Shown here: in pieces, positions 1 to 9,735 of the stretch
Layout: each line of letters opens with the position of its first letter
How positions within the stretch are numbered: the stretch's first letter is position 1
Assembly: GCA_028686145.1 (NCBI GenBank)
Contig: JAQUCQ010000003.1
Coordinates: forward strand, 1,020 to 35,500
Length of the DNA: 34,481 nucleotides
Origin: Desulfuromonadaceae bacterium
GTDB lineage: Bacteria; Desulfobacterota; Desulfuromonadia; Geobacterales; Pseudopelobacteraceae
Direction: 5' to 3'
The notes under the pieces: model-generated
Databases searched by the model: none
Seen by the model: only the letters and a program-made list of their open reading frames with translations
Told to the model about the DNA's origin: nothing
Position numbers and translations under genes: made by a program

Positions 1-18
1 ACGGATAATTGCATAGTT

Positions 19-450
19 TTGTATAAAACCCCATTCATAACTGCAGATGATAACCGCAAGGGATACCCCCGTCAACCTACAACACTTGGGGAGCATATCA
101 GAAAAGCACGCATGGACAGGGGAGAGTTGCAAAAAGATGTTGCTGAACAAATTGGAGTTTCAAAGGACACTATTTGCTACTGGGAAAATGGCAGGGTAGA
201 ACCCGAAATACGATACCATCCTGCCATTATAGATTATCTTGGATATAATCCCTTCCCTGAGCCGGAGGATACAATCAAACGGCTTGAATGGTTCAAAATG
301 ACAAACGGGCTGGCATTTGAAGGGCTGGCAGCAAAAACAGGAATACATTCACAGCAACTGCAGGCATGGATTAGCGGTTCAAAGACGCCAATTGATAGAA
401 GCATAAGAAAAATAGAAAACATGTTAAGCAAAACTCACTTAATCACTTAG
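19..450 (+). CDS. XRE-family HTH DNA-binding protein (start uncertain, near window edge)
   Basis: TLGEHIRKARMDRGELQKDVAEQIGVSKDTICYWENGR is a typical HTH_3/XRE motif; ORF opens with a TTG codon, so the true start may differ. Confidence 0.8.
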   Translation: MYKTPFITADDNRKGYPRQPTTLGEHIRKARMDRGELQKDVAEQIGVSKDTICYWENGRVEPEIRYHPAIIDYLGYNPFPEPEDTIKRLEWFKMTNGLAFEGLAAKTGIHSQQLQAWISGSKTPIDRSIRKIENMLSKTHLIT

Positions 451-465
451 TGGTTTGCTGTCCTT

Positions 466-2445
466 TCAATATTTTTCCATGTCAAGAGCATCTCGGGACT
501 TCCAAAATATACTTCTGAATTTATTTAATGCATTTTTTAGATAGACTTCAACGCAACTATAATCTCTACTATATCTTCCAGATTTATAATTAATTACCCA
601 TTTACCTGAATATTTCTTTAACTCACCTGATATTCTTGCTGGTTTAAATCCTGTAAGAGTGGGATGCCCTTTGTCTTCCCCTATAAGCAGAGCACCATTA
701 CTTGATATAGCCCATATCAGGCTTAAATTTAACTGCTCAGGATAAATTTCATCTAAATCATCATCTACAGCATCATAAAAAACTCTAACTGAATTGTTTT
801 CTTGTATGTAACCATTAATACACTCTTCTTTATTTATGTACTTTGGGGCTCTTAAGTCTCCATAAGTGGTACTCAGGTAGTCTGCATAATTATCTTTAGA
901 TTTTTTGAAGTTCTTCAATAATGAGCTAAAGAAGTTTTTTGAATGTTGTTCTGTTATAGATATGTTTGATTCAACACACTTGTTAATTATACTCAAAGGA
1001 AATTTTGAACTTTCGCCATTCTCAATATATAACCATGAAACAGCGTTTCCCTGAGGTATGTCCGTTGCATCGAATAAAATCTTAAATGCAGGTATGCCGT
1101 TGACTTGAAAACTTGCAACCCACTGGAATCGTGCAAAACTATGAGTTAATAGTTGTGCTTTCTTTAGTTGAGCAATCTCAATGTCACAGTTTGCTAAGCT
1201 TACATCAGATTCAAATATAGTATTCTTTAGTTCAGAAATTCCGCACAACTTGAGGTTAAAAGAATAGTATTTATCTAATTCCTCTTTACTAATTTGTGTA
1301 TCCGTCTTTAAGTGCCATTTTTTGCATTCCGTCAGCAATAATTGACATGTATTTCTTGGTAACTCATAGGAGATACGCACCTTCTTATGTGTAGGAACTA
1401 TTAGAGTTTGAGGCATCAAGAATTCATGAGGCTCTTCCCAATTTCCGTTGTCATCTTTCCTCTGCAAAGTTAGTTCGCACTTTTTACCAACTTCTGTTAT
1501 CACTGCTTTTGCAAATGGACCGAGGCGGTCATCGTGTACGTACAATACATTATGAACATCTTTTTCAGCGTAGCCCAATATTGTAACAGCATGCCCGCCA
1601 CTCTCTTCGCCTTGCTTGCGAATAACTACGCCTAAAATTAACGGTATATTGCTATCAATGTGATATTTAACTGTATCAAAAAGCCTCTTTGCACTCACCT
1701 CATTCAGTGACTCATTATGATACTTTAGTCCTTCTGCATCAAGAGCGCGAAGAATTTGCTTATTTGTCAAGCCGTCATTTGGAAAACGATTACTCGAACC
1801 GTCTATATGATTAATTGCGTTTGTAGTAATTTCGCTGCAAGCAGGAATTTGTCGGACAGATTTCTCTTGGCTTCCATGAAGGGCAGTCCAAATGGCTGTA
1901 GTGGCGCAAGCTGATACGACTGTATCTTGCTCTTGAAACGCGACGGTATCAATGTTTAGCTTAATTCCAAAGAGATTTACATCGTAGCGCTTAAAAAGGA
2001 ACTTATTGCCGGGTTCATTAACCCCAAGAGAGGAATATTGCTTTAAGCAGGTTTTGCCAATAAAGGTCTGTGAGAGGGGTTTAATAACAATAAATCCAAG
2101 GTAGGATTCAACGATTGACATGCACTCTTCAGAGGAGGGACTTGTTTTTAATGCTTTATCAAGTGTTGTGTGGTCAATTTTGCTATTAAAAAAGTGCAGT
2201 CTTGCACACTTATGACCGCCGTTGTTGAAACATTTGACATAGTACCTTGAATAATCTTCAAGATAATCTTTATCAATATATTCTCTCTCAAGCAATACAG
2301 ACTTCGCACCTAAATCTTTTAGATAGTGGAAGAGATATACAAGCTGAGTTTTCTTAAAGATGTCGGGAAAGTCAGAGCCAAAACATTCTTTGACTAAATT
2401 ACTTACGGTAGGTCTACTAAACTCACAGACTAAGTATGGAATCAT
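466..2445 (-). CDS. Large protein with C39/papain-like cysteine peptidase-type central domain
   Basis: Long 659-aa ORF; motif order Cys (TVVSACATTAIWTALHG), His (GGHAVTILGYAE), Asp (VHDDRLGPFA) resembles papain/C39-fold proteins; rest unrecognised. Confidence 0.7.
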   Translation of the reverse strand: MIPYLVCEFSRPTVSNLVKECFGSDFPDIFKKTQLVYLFHYLKDLGAKSVLLEREYIDKDYLEDYSRYYVKCFNNGGHKCARLHFFNSKIDHTTLDKALKTSPSSEECMSIVESYLGFIVIKPLSQTFIGKTCLKQYSSLGVNEPGNKFLFKRYDVNLFGIKLNIDTVAFQEQDTVVSACATTAIWTALHGSQEKSVRQIPACSEITTNAINHIDGSSNRFPNDGLTNKQILRALDAEGLKYHNESLNEVSAKRLFDTVKYHIDSNIPLILGVVIRKQGEESGGHAVTILGYAEKDVHNVLYVHDDRLGPFAKAVITEVGKKCELTLQRKDDNGNWEEPHEFLMPQTLIVPTHKKVRISYELPRNTCQLLLTECKKWHLKTDTQISKEELDKYYSFNLKLCGISELKNTIFESDVSLANCDIEIAQLKKAQLLTHSFARFQWVASFQVNGIPAFKILFDATDIPQGNAVSWLYIENGESSKFPLSIINKCVESNISITEQHSKNFFSSLLKNFKKSKDNYADYLSTTYGDLRAPKYINKEECINGYIQENNSVRVFYDAVDDDLDEIYPEQLNLSLIWAISSNGALLIGEDKGHPTLTGFKPARISGELKKYSGKWVINYKSGRYSRDYSCVEVYLKNALNKFRSIFWKSRDALDMEKY

Positions 2446-2471
2446 TCGGTAGACCTGACGTATAGTCTACT

Positions 2472-2633
2472 TTAAAGGCAGTAAGAGCGGGAAAGGAAGG
2501 CTTCGTCAATAATTCTACTACGTGATTCAAGTTCAAAGTTAACTTCAGCATCTTCTAAACGTGCCTCAACTTCTTGCCTAAATTCATCATTACTTATCCC
2601 TTCAAACGCTGCAACCAATTCATCAATTGACAT
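2472..2633 (-). CDS. Small acidic protein (53 aa) directly upstream of the papain-like gene
   Basis: Translated by hand: MSIDELVAAFEGISNDEFRQEVEARLEDAEVNFELESRSRIIDEAFLSRSYCL*; GGAG about 9 nt before ATG; 26-nt gap to next start on same strand; below ORF-track size cutoff. Confidence 0.55.
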   Translation of the reverse strand: MSIDELVAAFEGISNDEFRQEVEARLEDAEVNFELESRSRIIDEAFLSRSYCL

Positions 2634-2900
2634 TAGATTGGACTCCGTTCGTAGAGATTACTCGCCCAGAATGAACGAGCTACATTACTTAGAGCGTCCG
2701 GGTTTGTCAAGTTCATTATGAATTATGCCAGATGCTTTTAGCATACAGCATGTATTTGGGTTTAGCTACTGTTTGTCTTTTCTTCTTGTGTTTGTATAAA
2801 TTGCTAATAGGCTGATATTACTCCTGTAATACAAAAATAAGAGTTCCCATCTAAGGTAAAGAGAGTTATAATTTCCTCAGCAATAACGAGGAGATATCTT

Positions 2901-4562
2901 ATGGCAAAGGCGATGAAAGTCTCGGCAGGCAAAGCCGGACAGTATTACTATGAGAAAGACCCAATCTGTGCCAAAGAAGGACTTGGTAGTAATCTTACTT
3001 GGTTCGGAACAGGAGCTGAGACTCTCGGTTTATCTGGCAAGCTACACGAAGCAAACGGGCTGGAATCCTTTACCAACCTTCTTTATGGCTTGACCCCTGA
3101 CGGCAGCTCCCGTCTTGTCGGGCATGAGACCGGCGCAAAATCCCACGACAAGAATTCCGCAACCGATATTCCTCTCACGCTTTCAAAATCTTTTGGGATT
3201 GTTGCATTGGAAGACCCGCAGGCACGGGAAGCAATCAGCCGTGTATTCCATAATGTAGCTGAACGCATTGAAGACCACGTTTTCGGTAGACAGACTGTTG
3301 ATGGGGAGACCAGTCAGGTCAAGGGACAAATGATAGCTGTGCTTGCAGAACATTCTGTATCACGGGCAGGCGACACCCACCCACACGGACATTTGGTTAT
3401 CATGAACAATGTAATCAGACCTGACGGAACCCACAGCACTTTAGAAAATTTCGAGCTGATGAAAGCCCAGAGTAGTATTCAACAGGATTTGTATAACGAA
3501 GTGGCACGGGAATTTAAGTCCCTCGGTTATGCAATTGAAACCAGCAAGGTCGGAAACCATGTAATTCCAGAGGTCGCTGGCATTGATAAGGAGACCAGAG
3601 ACCTTTTCTCAAAACGCCACCACGAAATCAAAAATGCATCAGAATTGAAGGAAAGCCTGCGTGAGCGTATGCCGAACGCAAGCGATATCAGGATAGATAA
3701 CCTTGCCCAGTTGCTAACCAAAAATGCCAAAGACCAAAACCTGACTGAACGGGAGGTTGTTGATTCCCATAGAGAGCAAGTTTCTGCTGCCGGTAAAAGC
3801 TTACCAGTAATGATTAGCGAAGCAAAGGCAATGGGGCAGTCAGCAACACATGAGCAACACACAGCAGACGATTACGTCAGATTCGCAATTCAGGACGAGC
3901 AAGAAAAAGAAAGCGTCTTCTCCTCTCGGTCAATCATAAACAGCGCAATCCGTCTCGGCTGTGGCGACGTAATCCGGTCAGAAGTTGAAGAAGCATTTAA
4001 TAAAGCGGTTCAATCCGGGGAACTGGTCAAACTCGGCAGAGACAGCCGAGGGAATGAAGCCTTCTCAACCCCTCAAATGATTGCCATTGAAAAACAGATT
4101 GCCGTGGCAACCGTTGACGAGGCAAACAAGTTTTCCCCACTCCTCACACCAGAGCAGACTGAAAAGGCTATTCAAACCTTTCAAGCTGAAAAAGGCTGGC
4201 AGGTATCTGCAGGACAACGGAATGCAATTGAGACTGTTCTGCAAAGTTCAGGTCGCCTTGCAATCATTCAGGGCGATGCAGGAGCCGGAAAATCCACAGC
4301 CTTTGAGTGTATCAACAATGCCCTTAAAGATATTCCGGGGCTGGAAGTAAAAGGACTAGGCTTTCAGGGTAAAGCTTCCGCCGAACTGGAACGCAGCAGC
4401 GGTATCGCATCGCAAACCGTTCATTCATTTCTTGCAGAAAAAAAAACTCCTTCCCATCCGAGACATCTCGCCAGCTTTGGGTCGTTGATGAAGCCTCCAT
4501 GCTTGGCTCCGTTCAGCTTGGACAACTTTTGGAACGCGCTCAAGACCAAAACGCCCAAATAG
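2901..4562 (+). CDS. MobF (TrwC/TraI-like) conjugative relaxase, N-terminal part including helicase Walker A; frameshifted
   Basis: TrwC-type relaxase features (AGKAGQYYYEKDP, His cluster THPHGHLVIMNN), Walker A GDAGAGKST; ends in nonsense residues after A9 run. Confidence 0.88.
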   Translation: MAKAMKVSAGKAGQYYYEKDPICAKEGLGSNLTWFGTGAETLGLSGKLHEANGLESFTNLLYGLTPDGSSRLVGHETGAKSHDKNSATDIPLTLSKSFGIVALEDPQAREAISRVFHNVAERIEDHVFGRQTVDGETSQVKGQMIAVLAEHSVSRAGDTHPHGHLVIMNNVIRPDGTHSTLENFELMKAQSSIQQDLYNEVAREFKSLGYAIETSKVGNHVIPEVAGIDKETRDLFSKRHHEIKNASELKESLRERMPNASDIRIDNLAQLLTKNAKDQNLTEREVVDSHREQVSAAGKSLPVMISEAKAMGQSATHEQHTADDYVRFAIQDEQEKESVFSSRSIINSAIRLGCGDVIRSEVEEAFNKAVQSGELVKLGRDSRGNEAFSTPQMIAIEKQIAVATVDEANKFSPLLTPEQTEKAIQTFQAEKGWQVSAGQRNAIETVLQSSGRLAIIQGDAGAGKSTAFECINNALKDIPGLEVKGLGFQGKASAELERSSGIASQTVHSFLAEKKTPSHPRHLASFGSLMKPPCLAPFSLDNFWNALKTKTPK

Positions 4563-5938
4563 TTCTGGTCGGCGATAGCAAACAGATTTCTGCCATCAAT
4601 AGCGGCGACCACCACGGACGACTCCAGCAGTTTGAACTCGCCCAGACAGCACACATGACAGAAGTCAAACGTCAGAAATTTTATGACAAGGACGGCAACC
4701 AACTGCGTCCTGAGCGGGGAGATAATCTTGATAATGCAGTCAACCGTTATGCAGTGGAAATGGCTCAGGATTTAAAAATTGGAGACTTCAAATCCGCTTT
4801 TGAAAAACTTGAACAGGCTGGTCAAATCACAGAGTTTTCCGACCGGCAGGAGCGCCTTGATTATGTTGCACAAAGATATGTTGAGCACAACGACCAGCAG
4901 AACATTACAGTTATCACTGCTACCAATCGGGACAGGAAAGACGCAGTTGAACAAATCAGAGAATTACAGAAAGAGCATGGTCAAATCGGGCAGAGAGATT
5001 TCACCGTCAACGTCAATGACCCAGTCGCAACGTCTGGCGTGTTCCGCCGACTGGCGACCAGCTATGCAGTCGGTAATTTTGTCTCTCTCGGCAAAGACAT
5101 TGGAGAGTTAAAAGCCGGTTCTGTTCTGCGAATTGCAGATATTGACCGTGCAAATAATCAGCTTGTCTTTGACTACTCTGACCCAGCTAACCGGCTCAAG
5201 TTTGAGTACTCCAATACAGATAAGATTGCGGAACTTTCCACCAGTGCAGAGACCGGTACTATCAGCCTGAAACAGAATGGTGCCAGCCTTGCCCAGTTTC
5301 AGCAAGTTGAGACCAATTTTTCCGAGGGTGAAAAAGTCATGTTCTTGAAAAATGACAACACCGAGTACGGCAAAGCCAACGGCATAAAAAACGGGGTGCA
5401 AGGCTACATTCAGGAAATAAATGAGTCTGGCATCGCAAGGATAAAACTTGAAAACGGCAAAGAGATTGAACAGCAGCTTGAAGGTGCATATCTCACCAAC
5501 GGGCAGGCAATCACTATCAACAAATCACAGGGAATATCTGTTGAGCGCGCACTTGTTCTGACGCCAGCAGAAGGCGTCGGAGACCTGCTTAACTCCAAAT
5601 CCGGCTACACGGCTTTGACCCGCCATGAAAAAGAGGTTGAGGTAATAACCGACAACAAAGAAGAGCTTCTGGAGGCGGTCAGCCGGAATGCAGAAAAGAC
5701 CAGCACGCTGGATTACATGGACAAGGCTGAAATGCAGGAACTGCAATGCAGGGTACGGGAGAGTAGGCAGGAGCAGGAACCCCAAAATGAACTGACTGAA
5801 ATAGCGGAACGGGTTTCGGAGGGCGGAGAGCAGGAACCAGATAATAAACAGCAGCTGACCGACAGAGACCAAGAGCCAAGCGAGAAAACAGCCATCAGTA
5901 AAGATGAACAAGAACAGGAACTAGAATTATCCAAATGA
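4499..5938 (+). CDS. MobF relaxase C-terminal helicase part (continuation of previous ORF in -1 frame)
   Basis: The frame upstream reads PSETSRQLWVVDEASMLGSVQL (Walker B), then VLVGDSKQISAI and late TraI helicase motifs (AITINKSQGISVERALVL, YTALTRHEKEVEV). Confidence 0.85.
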   Translation: MLGSVQLGQLLERAQDQNAQIVLVGDSKQISAINSGDHHGRLQQFELAQTAHMTEVKRQKFYDKDGNQLRPERGDNLDNAVNRYAVEMAQDLKIGDFKSAFEKLEQAGQITEFSDRQERLDYVAQRYVEHNDQQNITVITATNRDRKDAVEQIRELQKEHGQIGQRDFTVNVNDPVATSGVFRRLATSYAVGNFVSLGKDIGELKAGSVLRIADIDRANNQLVFDYSDPANRLKFEYSNTDKIAELSTSAETGTISLKQNGASLAQFQQVETNFSEGEKVMFLKNDNTEYGKANGIKNGVQGYIQEINESGIARIKLENGKEIEQQLEGAYLTNGQAITINKSQGISVERALVLTPAEGVGDLLNSKSGYTALTRHEKEVEVITDNKEELLEAVSRNAEKTSTLDYMDKAEMQELQCRVRESRQEQEPQNELTEIAERVSEGGEQEPDNKQQLTDRDQEPSEKTAISKDEQEQELELSK

Positions 5939-5963
5939 CCAGATAACGAAAGGAGTAGCACAC

Positions 5964-6227
5964 ATGGCAAGTAAACTATCAATTGATGAACGGCGTCAAA
6001 AAATGTTGGCAGAGTTGAAGAAGCTGGAAGAGGAAGAGAGAAGAGAGCGCACCTCAAACCTGATTAAGCTGGGTAAGCAGACCGAGCTGCTTCTTAACGG
6101 CGTAATAGATTTTCCGGTTTTTATCAACGAGGCTGAGACTATCACCGGCTGGAAATTCAAAGGTCAATTACCACGTCAAAATCCGCAAATGCAGATTGCA
6201 GCTGCTATACCTGAGACGGTCCAATAA
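5964..6227 (+). CDS. Small conjugation-associated protein
   Basis: Charged 87-aa ORF directly after relaxase with the same orientation; MASKLSIDERRQKMLAELKKLEEEERRERT. Confidence 0.55.
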   Translation: MASKLSIDERRQKMLAELKKLEEEERRERTSNLIKLGKQTELLLNGVIDFPVFINEAETITGWKFKGQLPRQNPQMQIAAAIPETVQ

Positions 6228-6601
6228 TGTCAGTCAACCCGCGCACAAAAGGTGTGGTGTCCAAGCATGGACACCACAATCTGACCGAGGTTCCGGCAGA
6301 GTTCAGCTCACACGGTAAGGCGTTTGGTAGCTTGCAGGTTCATAAACAATCCACTTGGCTATCACCGCAAGCATTATCAGAATCTGCGTCGTCGTTCCCA
6401 CCTTTTGGGCAAAGTCAAAAACGACGAAATATTAATGGCACTGCACGCAACTGGCTTGCTGTCCCGTGAGTGCCAACCAAAAATGTTATTTCTGCTTAAC
6501 ACTAAATGATTACCAGTAATAGGTATCCGTATTACCGGTATTACTGGCAAGGGGCAAACACCTATAACAACTTGATTCTTCTGTAATACAAGGAGGGCTA
6601 C

Positions 6602-6913
6602 ATGGCGAGAAAAATACCGGCGAAAATGACCCGCCACCTGAATATAAAATTGGATGAACAAACCTACGTCAGACTTGAACAGAATGCAAATTCCAAAGGC
6701 GTGTTTTTATCGGAAGCTGTCAGAGATTGTATCAACGGAAGCCACAACGAATTTGCCAATGACCTGCGTGTTCTCCATCTGGAAATGAAGGAGGTCCGCC
6801 TTCTGTTGCAGGACGTGCTCCCCCAACTTGCCACAAGAAAAGAAGCCCAGACCAACTTTGACGCTATCGGCAAGATTCTGGAAGTCATGCTCCAGAAGCA
6901 AACTCGCAACTAA
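6602..6913 (+). CDS. Ribbon-helix-helix mobilization accessory protein (MobC-like)
   Basis: RHLNIKLDEQTYVRLEQNANSKGVFLSEAVRDCI RHH motif; located between relaxase and coupling protein; preceded by aaggaggg SD. Confidence 0.65.
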   Translation: MARKIPAKMTRHLNIKLDEQTYVRLEQNANSKGVFLSEAVRDCINGSHNEFANDLRVLHLEMKEVRLLLQDVLPQLATRKEAQTNFDAIGKILEVMLQKQTRN

Positions 6914-6927
6914 GTGGAGCCGACACC

Positions 6928-7380
6928 ATGAGCCGACTACAGGACATAGCAAACATGGCAACGGACCTTGCTGACAACTTGGAAACCAAATCTGCAACCG
7001 AACCGCTGCCGGAATCTCCACCACAGCAACCAGAAGATATAAAGGCACAAATTGAAAACCTGACAGAAGAGATTAAGGCAACCATCAGAAAACAGGTCGT
7101 TGACGAGACCAAGCCATTCTTTCTTGCCGTTCATTCTGCCACAACAGAACTCCGTCAGCTTACAGAATCAGCAAGGTCAAGTGCCAGCGGCTTGAAACAT
7201 TATCTGCGGGTTGCCCTTGTTGCCAGCGTTGCGGGAGCCGCCTGTTTTTTCCTACTCAAAATCCAGTTAGGTCTCGGAGCAGATGCAGATTACGGACGGC
7301 GAGCACGGGCGGTCATTCAACAACTTGACCAGAAAAACCGTCAGATACTTGAACAGCTCATAGCAGGAGCAGGAAGATAG
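6928..7380 (+). CDS. Membrane-anchored coiled-coil conjugation protein
   Basis: Single hydrophobic segment VALVASVAGAACFFLLKIQLG; in operon just before coupling protein. Confidence 0.55.
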   Translation: MSRLQDIANMATDLADNLETKSATEPLPESPPQQPEDIKAQIENLTEEIKATIRKQVVDETKPFFLAVHSATTELRQLTESARSSASGLKHYLRVALVASVAGAACFFLLKIQLGLGADADYGRRARAVIQQLDQKNRQILEQLIAGAGR

Positions 7381-7383
7381 AAC

Positions 7384-9324
7384 ATGGGAGAACGAAACCG
7401 TCTCAGCGGAACCTTATCAATTCAGAACCGTCTAAATCAGATAATCGCAGCAATCAGGTTTTGGAAACCGTGGATAATCTCAATCGTGGTTAGCGGCTAT
7501 CTTGCAGGATTTTGGTGGATTATCAATCAGCAGTCATTAACAACTGTCTGGTTTTATATCCGTTTCCGGGCACAATCATTTTCAAATTCTCTTGCCCAGA
7601 AATATCCAGAATATTCCGCCAAACTTTCAGGACTTGCTGACCTTCTGGCACCGACACAAGCAGTTCAGAACTTCATTGAAAACGGCGGAACCGAGAGCGA
7701 ACTTCAAGCATTGATAACAAATATTGACCAGTATTTATTTCGCCTTCACATGGCAACTGTTGTGGCATTTATAGCCCTCTGTGTCCTTGCATATATATAT
7801 GCACGTTGGGAGGCAAAAGAGCAGACCGAGGACAAATTTATCAGGGGAGCACGGCTGTTATCAGCCAAGGAATTGACCCGTCTACTCAAGAAGGCATACG
7901 GCGAAGGCACTTTGAAAATCAGTAATGTAGTTATCCCCAAGAAGATTGAAAACCTGAGTTTCTTCGTTATCGGCAAACCCCAGCAGGGGAAAACCGTTCT
8001 TATCAACAGCATCCTGACCGAGATACAGCACAGGCAAGAACGGGCAGTCGTGTTTTGTGCAAAACGAGAGGATTTCGTTACCACCCACTATCGCCCCATG
8101 ATTGATGGAATTTTCTGCCCACCAGACCTGCGAAGCCTAGGTTGGTCGTTGAAACATGACATCAAAACGATTGAAGATTTTTCGGTTCTCGCCAACGTTC
8201 TCTCCCCAAGCAACCCGCAGGCAAAAGACCCCATGTGGGACAAGGGAAAACGCATGGCGGTTGAAGCCTTGTTTAAGCATTGGTGGTTGGCAACGGACCG
8301 GAGCAACAGAGAACTAGGACGGATAGCCAAGTTATCTCACCCTGAGATGGCAAAAATCCTGAAAGACACCCCCGGCGTTGAGGATGCCCACGGACTTATT
8401 GCAAACACCAAAAGTCAGACCGCTTACAGTTTTTACGTCAATATCTTAACAGACCTCCAGCCATTACAGTTGTTGGCAAAGAATGACGGTGATTTCTCAA
8501 TTACCCAATGGCTCCAGAGCGGAACCGGTTGTATTTTTCTCCCATGTTCCGACAGGCTGGAAGCCATGCTTGCCCCTATCTACGGTATGTTCATTGAGTT
8601 GGTGGCAATTAATCACATGGACCTGCCACAAGACCGCTTGCGTCGGATTTGGTATCTCATGGACGAGCTACCAGCAATCAGTAAAATATCCAAACTGCCC
8701 AGCCTTCTCAACAAAGGTCCAAGCTATGGGGTGGCGGCGGTTATCGGCAGTCAGTCAGTTGTTCAACTTGATTCTCGCTATGGTGAGCAGGACAGACGGG
8801 CAATACTAAACTCATGTGCAACAAGCGTTATCTATTGTGTTGAAGACGATAAAACCGCTGAAGAAATGAGTAAACGTATTGGTCAGTCGGAAACAGAAAA
8901 AGCGAAAGAGAACTTGTCAACAGCCAGCGTTGATAGCCGAGACGGGGTCACTGTGATGGCGGAGTATAAAAAGGATTACGTCATAAGCCCCGACCAGCTG
9001 AGAAACCTTTCAGCACTGACTTGTTATGTTCGTGTTGCGGGTTTCGGCACGGCGGATAAGATTAAAATAAATCCTGTCTCCTACCCAACTCTCAACGCCG
9101 ATTTTGTCCCCAATCCTGAATATTCCTTGCAAGCACTTGAACAAGAATATCATCGCAAGATGCAGGAGCAGGGCAATCTGGGAATGCAGAGAGCCAAGGC
9201 AAAGGAACTTGCTGCAACGGCAGAATTGGAACAGGCAGTTGAACCAGCACAGTCACAGGATGATTACTCAGTTCAGATGATTATCGACCAGACAGACACG
9301 CAGGAACACCAGAACCAAATGTAA
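7384..9324 (+). CDS. Type IV coupling protein (TraD/TrwB/VirD4 family)
   Basis: Two N-terminal TM segments, Walker A VIGKPQQGKTVLIN, Walker B-like RIWYLMDELPAISK, TraD-type C-terminal motifs. Confidence 0.88.
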   Translation: MGERNRLSGTLSIQNRLNQIIAAIRFWKPWIISIVVSGYLAGFWWIINQQSLTTVWFYIRFRAQSFSNSLAQKYPEYSAKLSGLADLLAPTQAVQNFIENGGTESELQALITNIDQYLFRLHMATVVAFIALCVLAYIYARWEAKEQTEDKFIRGARLLSAKELTRLLKKAYGEGTLKISNVVIPKKIENLSFFVIGKPQQGKTVLINSILTEIQHRQERAVVFCAKREDFVTTHYRPMIDGIFCPPDLRSLGWSLKHDIKTIEDFSVLANVLSPSNPQAKDPMWDKGKRMAVEALFKHWWLATDRSNRELGRIAKLSHPEMAKILKDTPGVEDAHGLIANTKSQTAYSFYVNILTDLQPLQLLAKNDGDFSITQWLQSGTGCIFLPCSDRLEAMLAPIYGMFIELVAINHMDLPQDRLRRIWYLMDELPAISKISKLPSLLNKGPSYGVAAVIGSQSVVQLDSRYGEQDRRAILNSCATSVIYCVEDDKTAEEMSKRIGQSETEKAKENLSTASVDSRDGVTVMAEYKKDYVISPDQLRNLSALTCYVRVAGFGTADKIKINPVSYPTLNADFVPNPEYSLQALEQEYHRKMQEQGNLGMQRAKAKELAATAELEQAVEPAQSQDDYSVQMIIDQTDTQEHQNQM

Positions 9325-9340
9325 AAAGGAGAAAAACACC

Positions 9341-9625
9341 ATGTTCAAGACCATAGATATAAACGATTACCAGTCATGCTTAAAAGAAGCCGGATTACAA
9401 GACGAAGCTGCCGAAGCGACTGCGAAGGTGATAGCAGAGAAAATTGCAACTTTTCAGCAGCAAACGAAACCCATTTACTGGCTCATAGTCCCAACTCTGG
9501 GTATGACATATTTTCTTCAAAGACATTTGACGGACTACCTGAAGCAAGAAATTATACATATCCTAACCAAATCCGGCGTCAATATCGACGAGGTAGACCG
9601 GTTGATTATGATGACGCAAAAATAG
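9341..9625 (+). CDS. Small hypothetical protein at end of the mobilization operon
   Basis: 94-aa ORF with SD (aaaaggag) following coupling protein and preceding a terminator. Confidence 0.5.
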   Translation: MFKTIDINDYQSCLKEAGLQDEAAEATAKVIAEKIATFQQQTKPIYWLIVPTLGMTYFLQRHLTDYLKQEIIHILTKSGVNIDEVDRLIMMTQK

Positions 9626-9640
9626 AACCAGCACAAAAAA

Positions 9641-9664
9641 TGCACTCATTACGAGTGCTTTTTT
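9641..9664 (+). terminator. Rho-independent terminator of the mobilization operon
   Basis: GCACTC-attac-GAGTGC followed by T7. Confidence 0.85.
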
Positions 9665-9735
9665 GTGTGCTTATCTGGCAATTATTACCGGTATGACTTC
9701 AAGCCATAAATGCCTTATACCTGAGACAACTATTT

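Noticed and set aside
5108-6057. Several minus-strand ORFs opposite the relaxase
   Set aside because: Antisense shadow ORFs of a strongly supported coding region.
6227-6509. Overlapping short ORFs 6227-6469 and 6324-6509
   Set aside because: Each is partial or atypical; joined they might be a frameshifted gene (LACRFINNPLGYHRKHYQNLRRRSHLLGKVKNDEILMALHATGLLS), but evidence is too weak to call a CDS.
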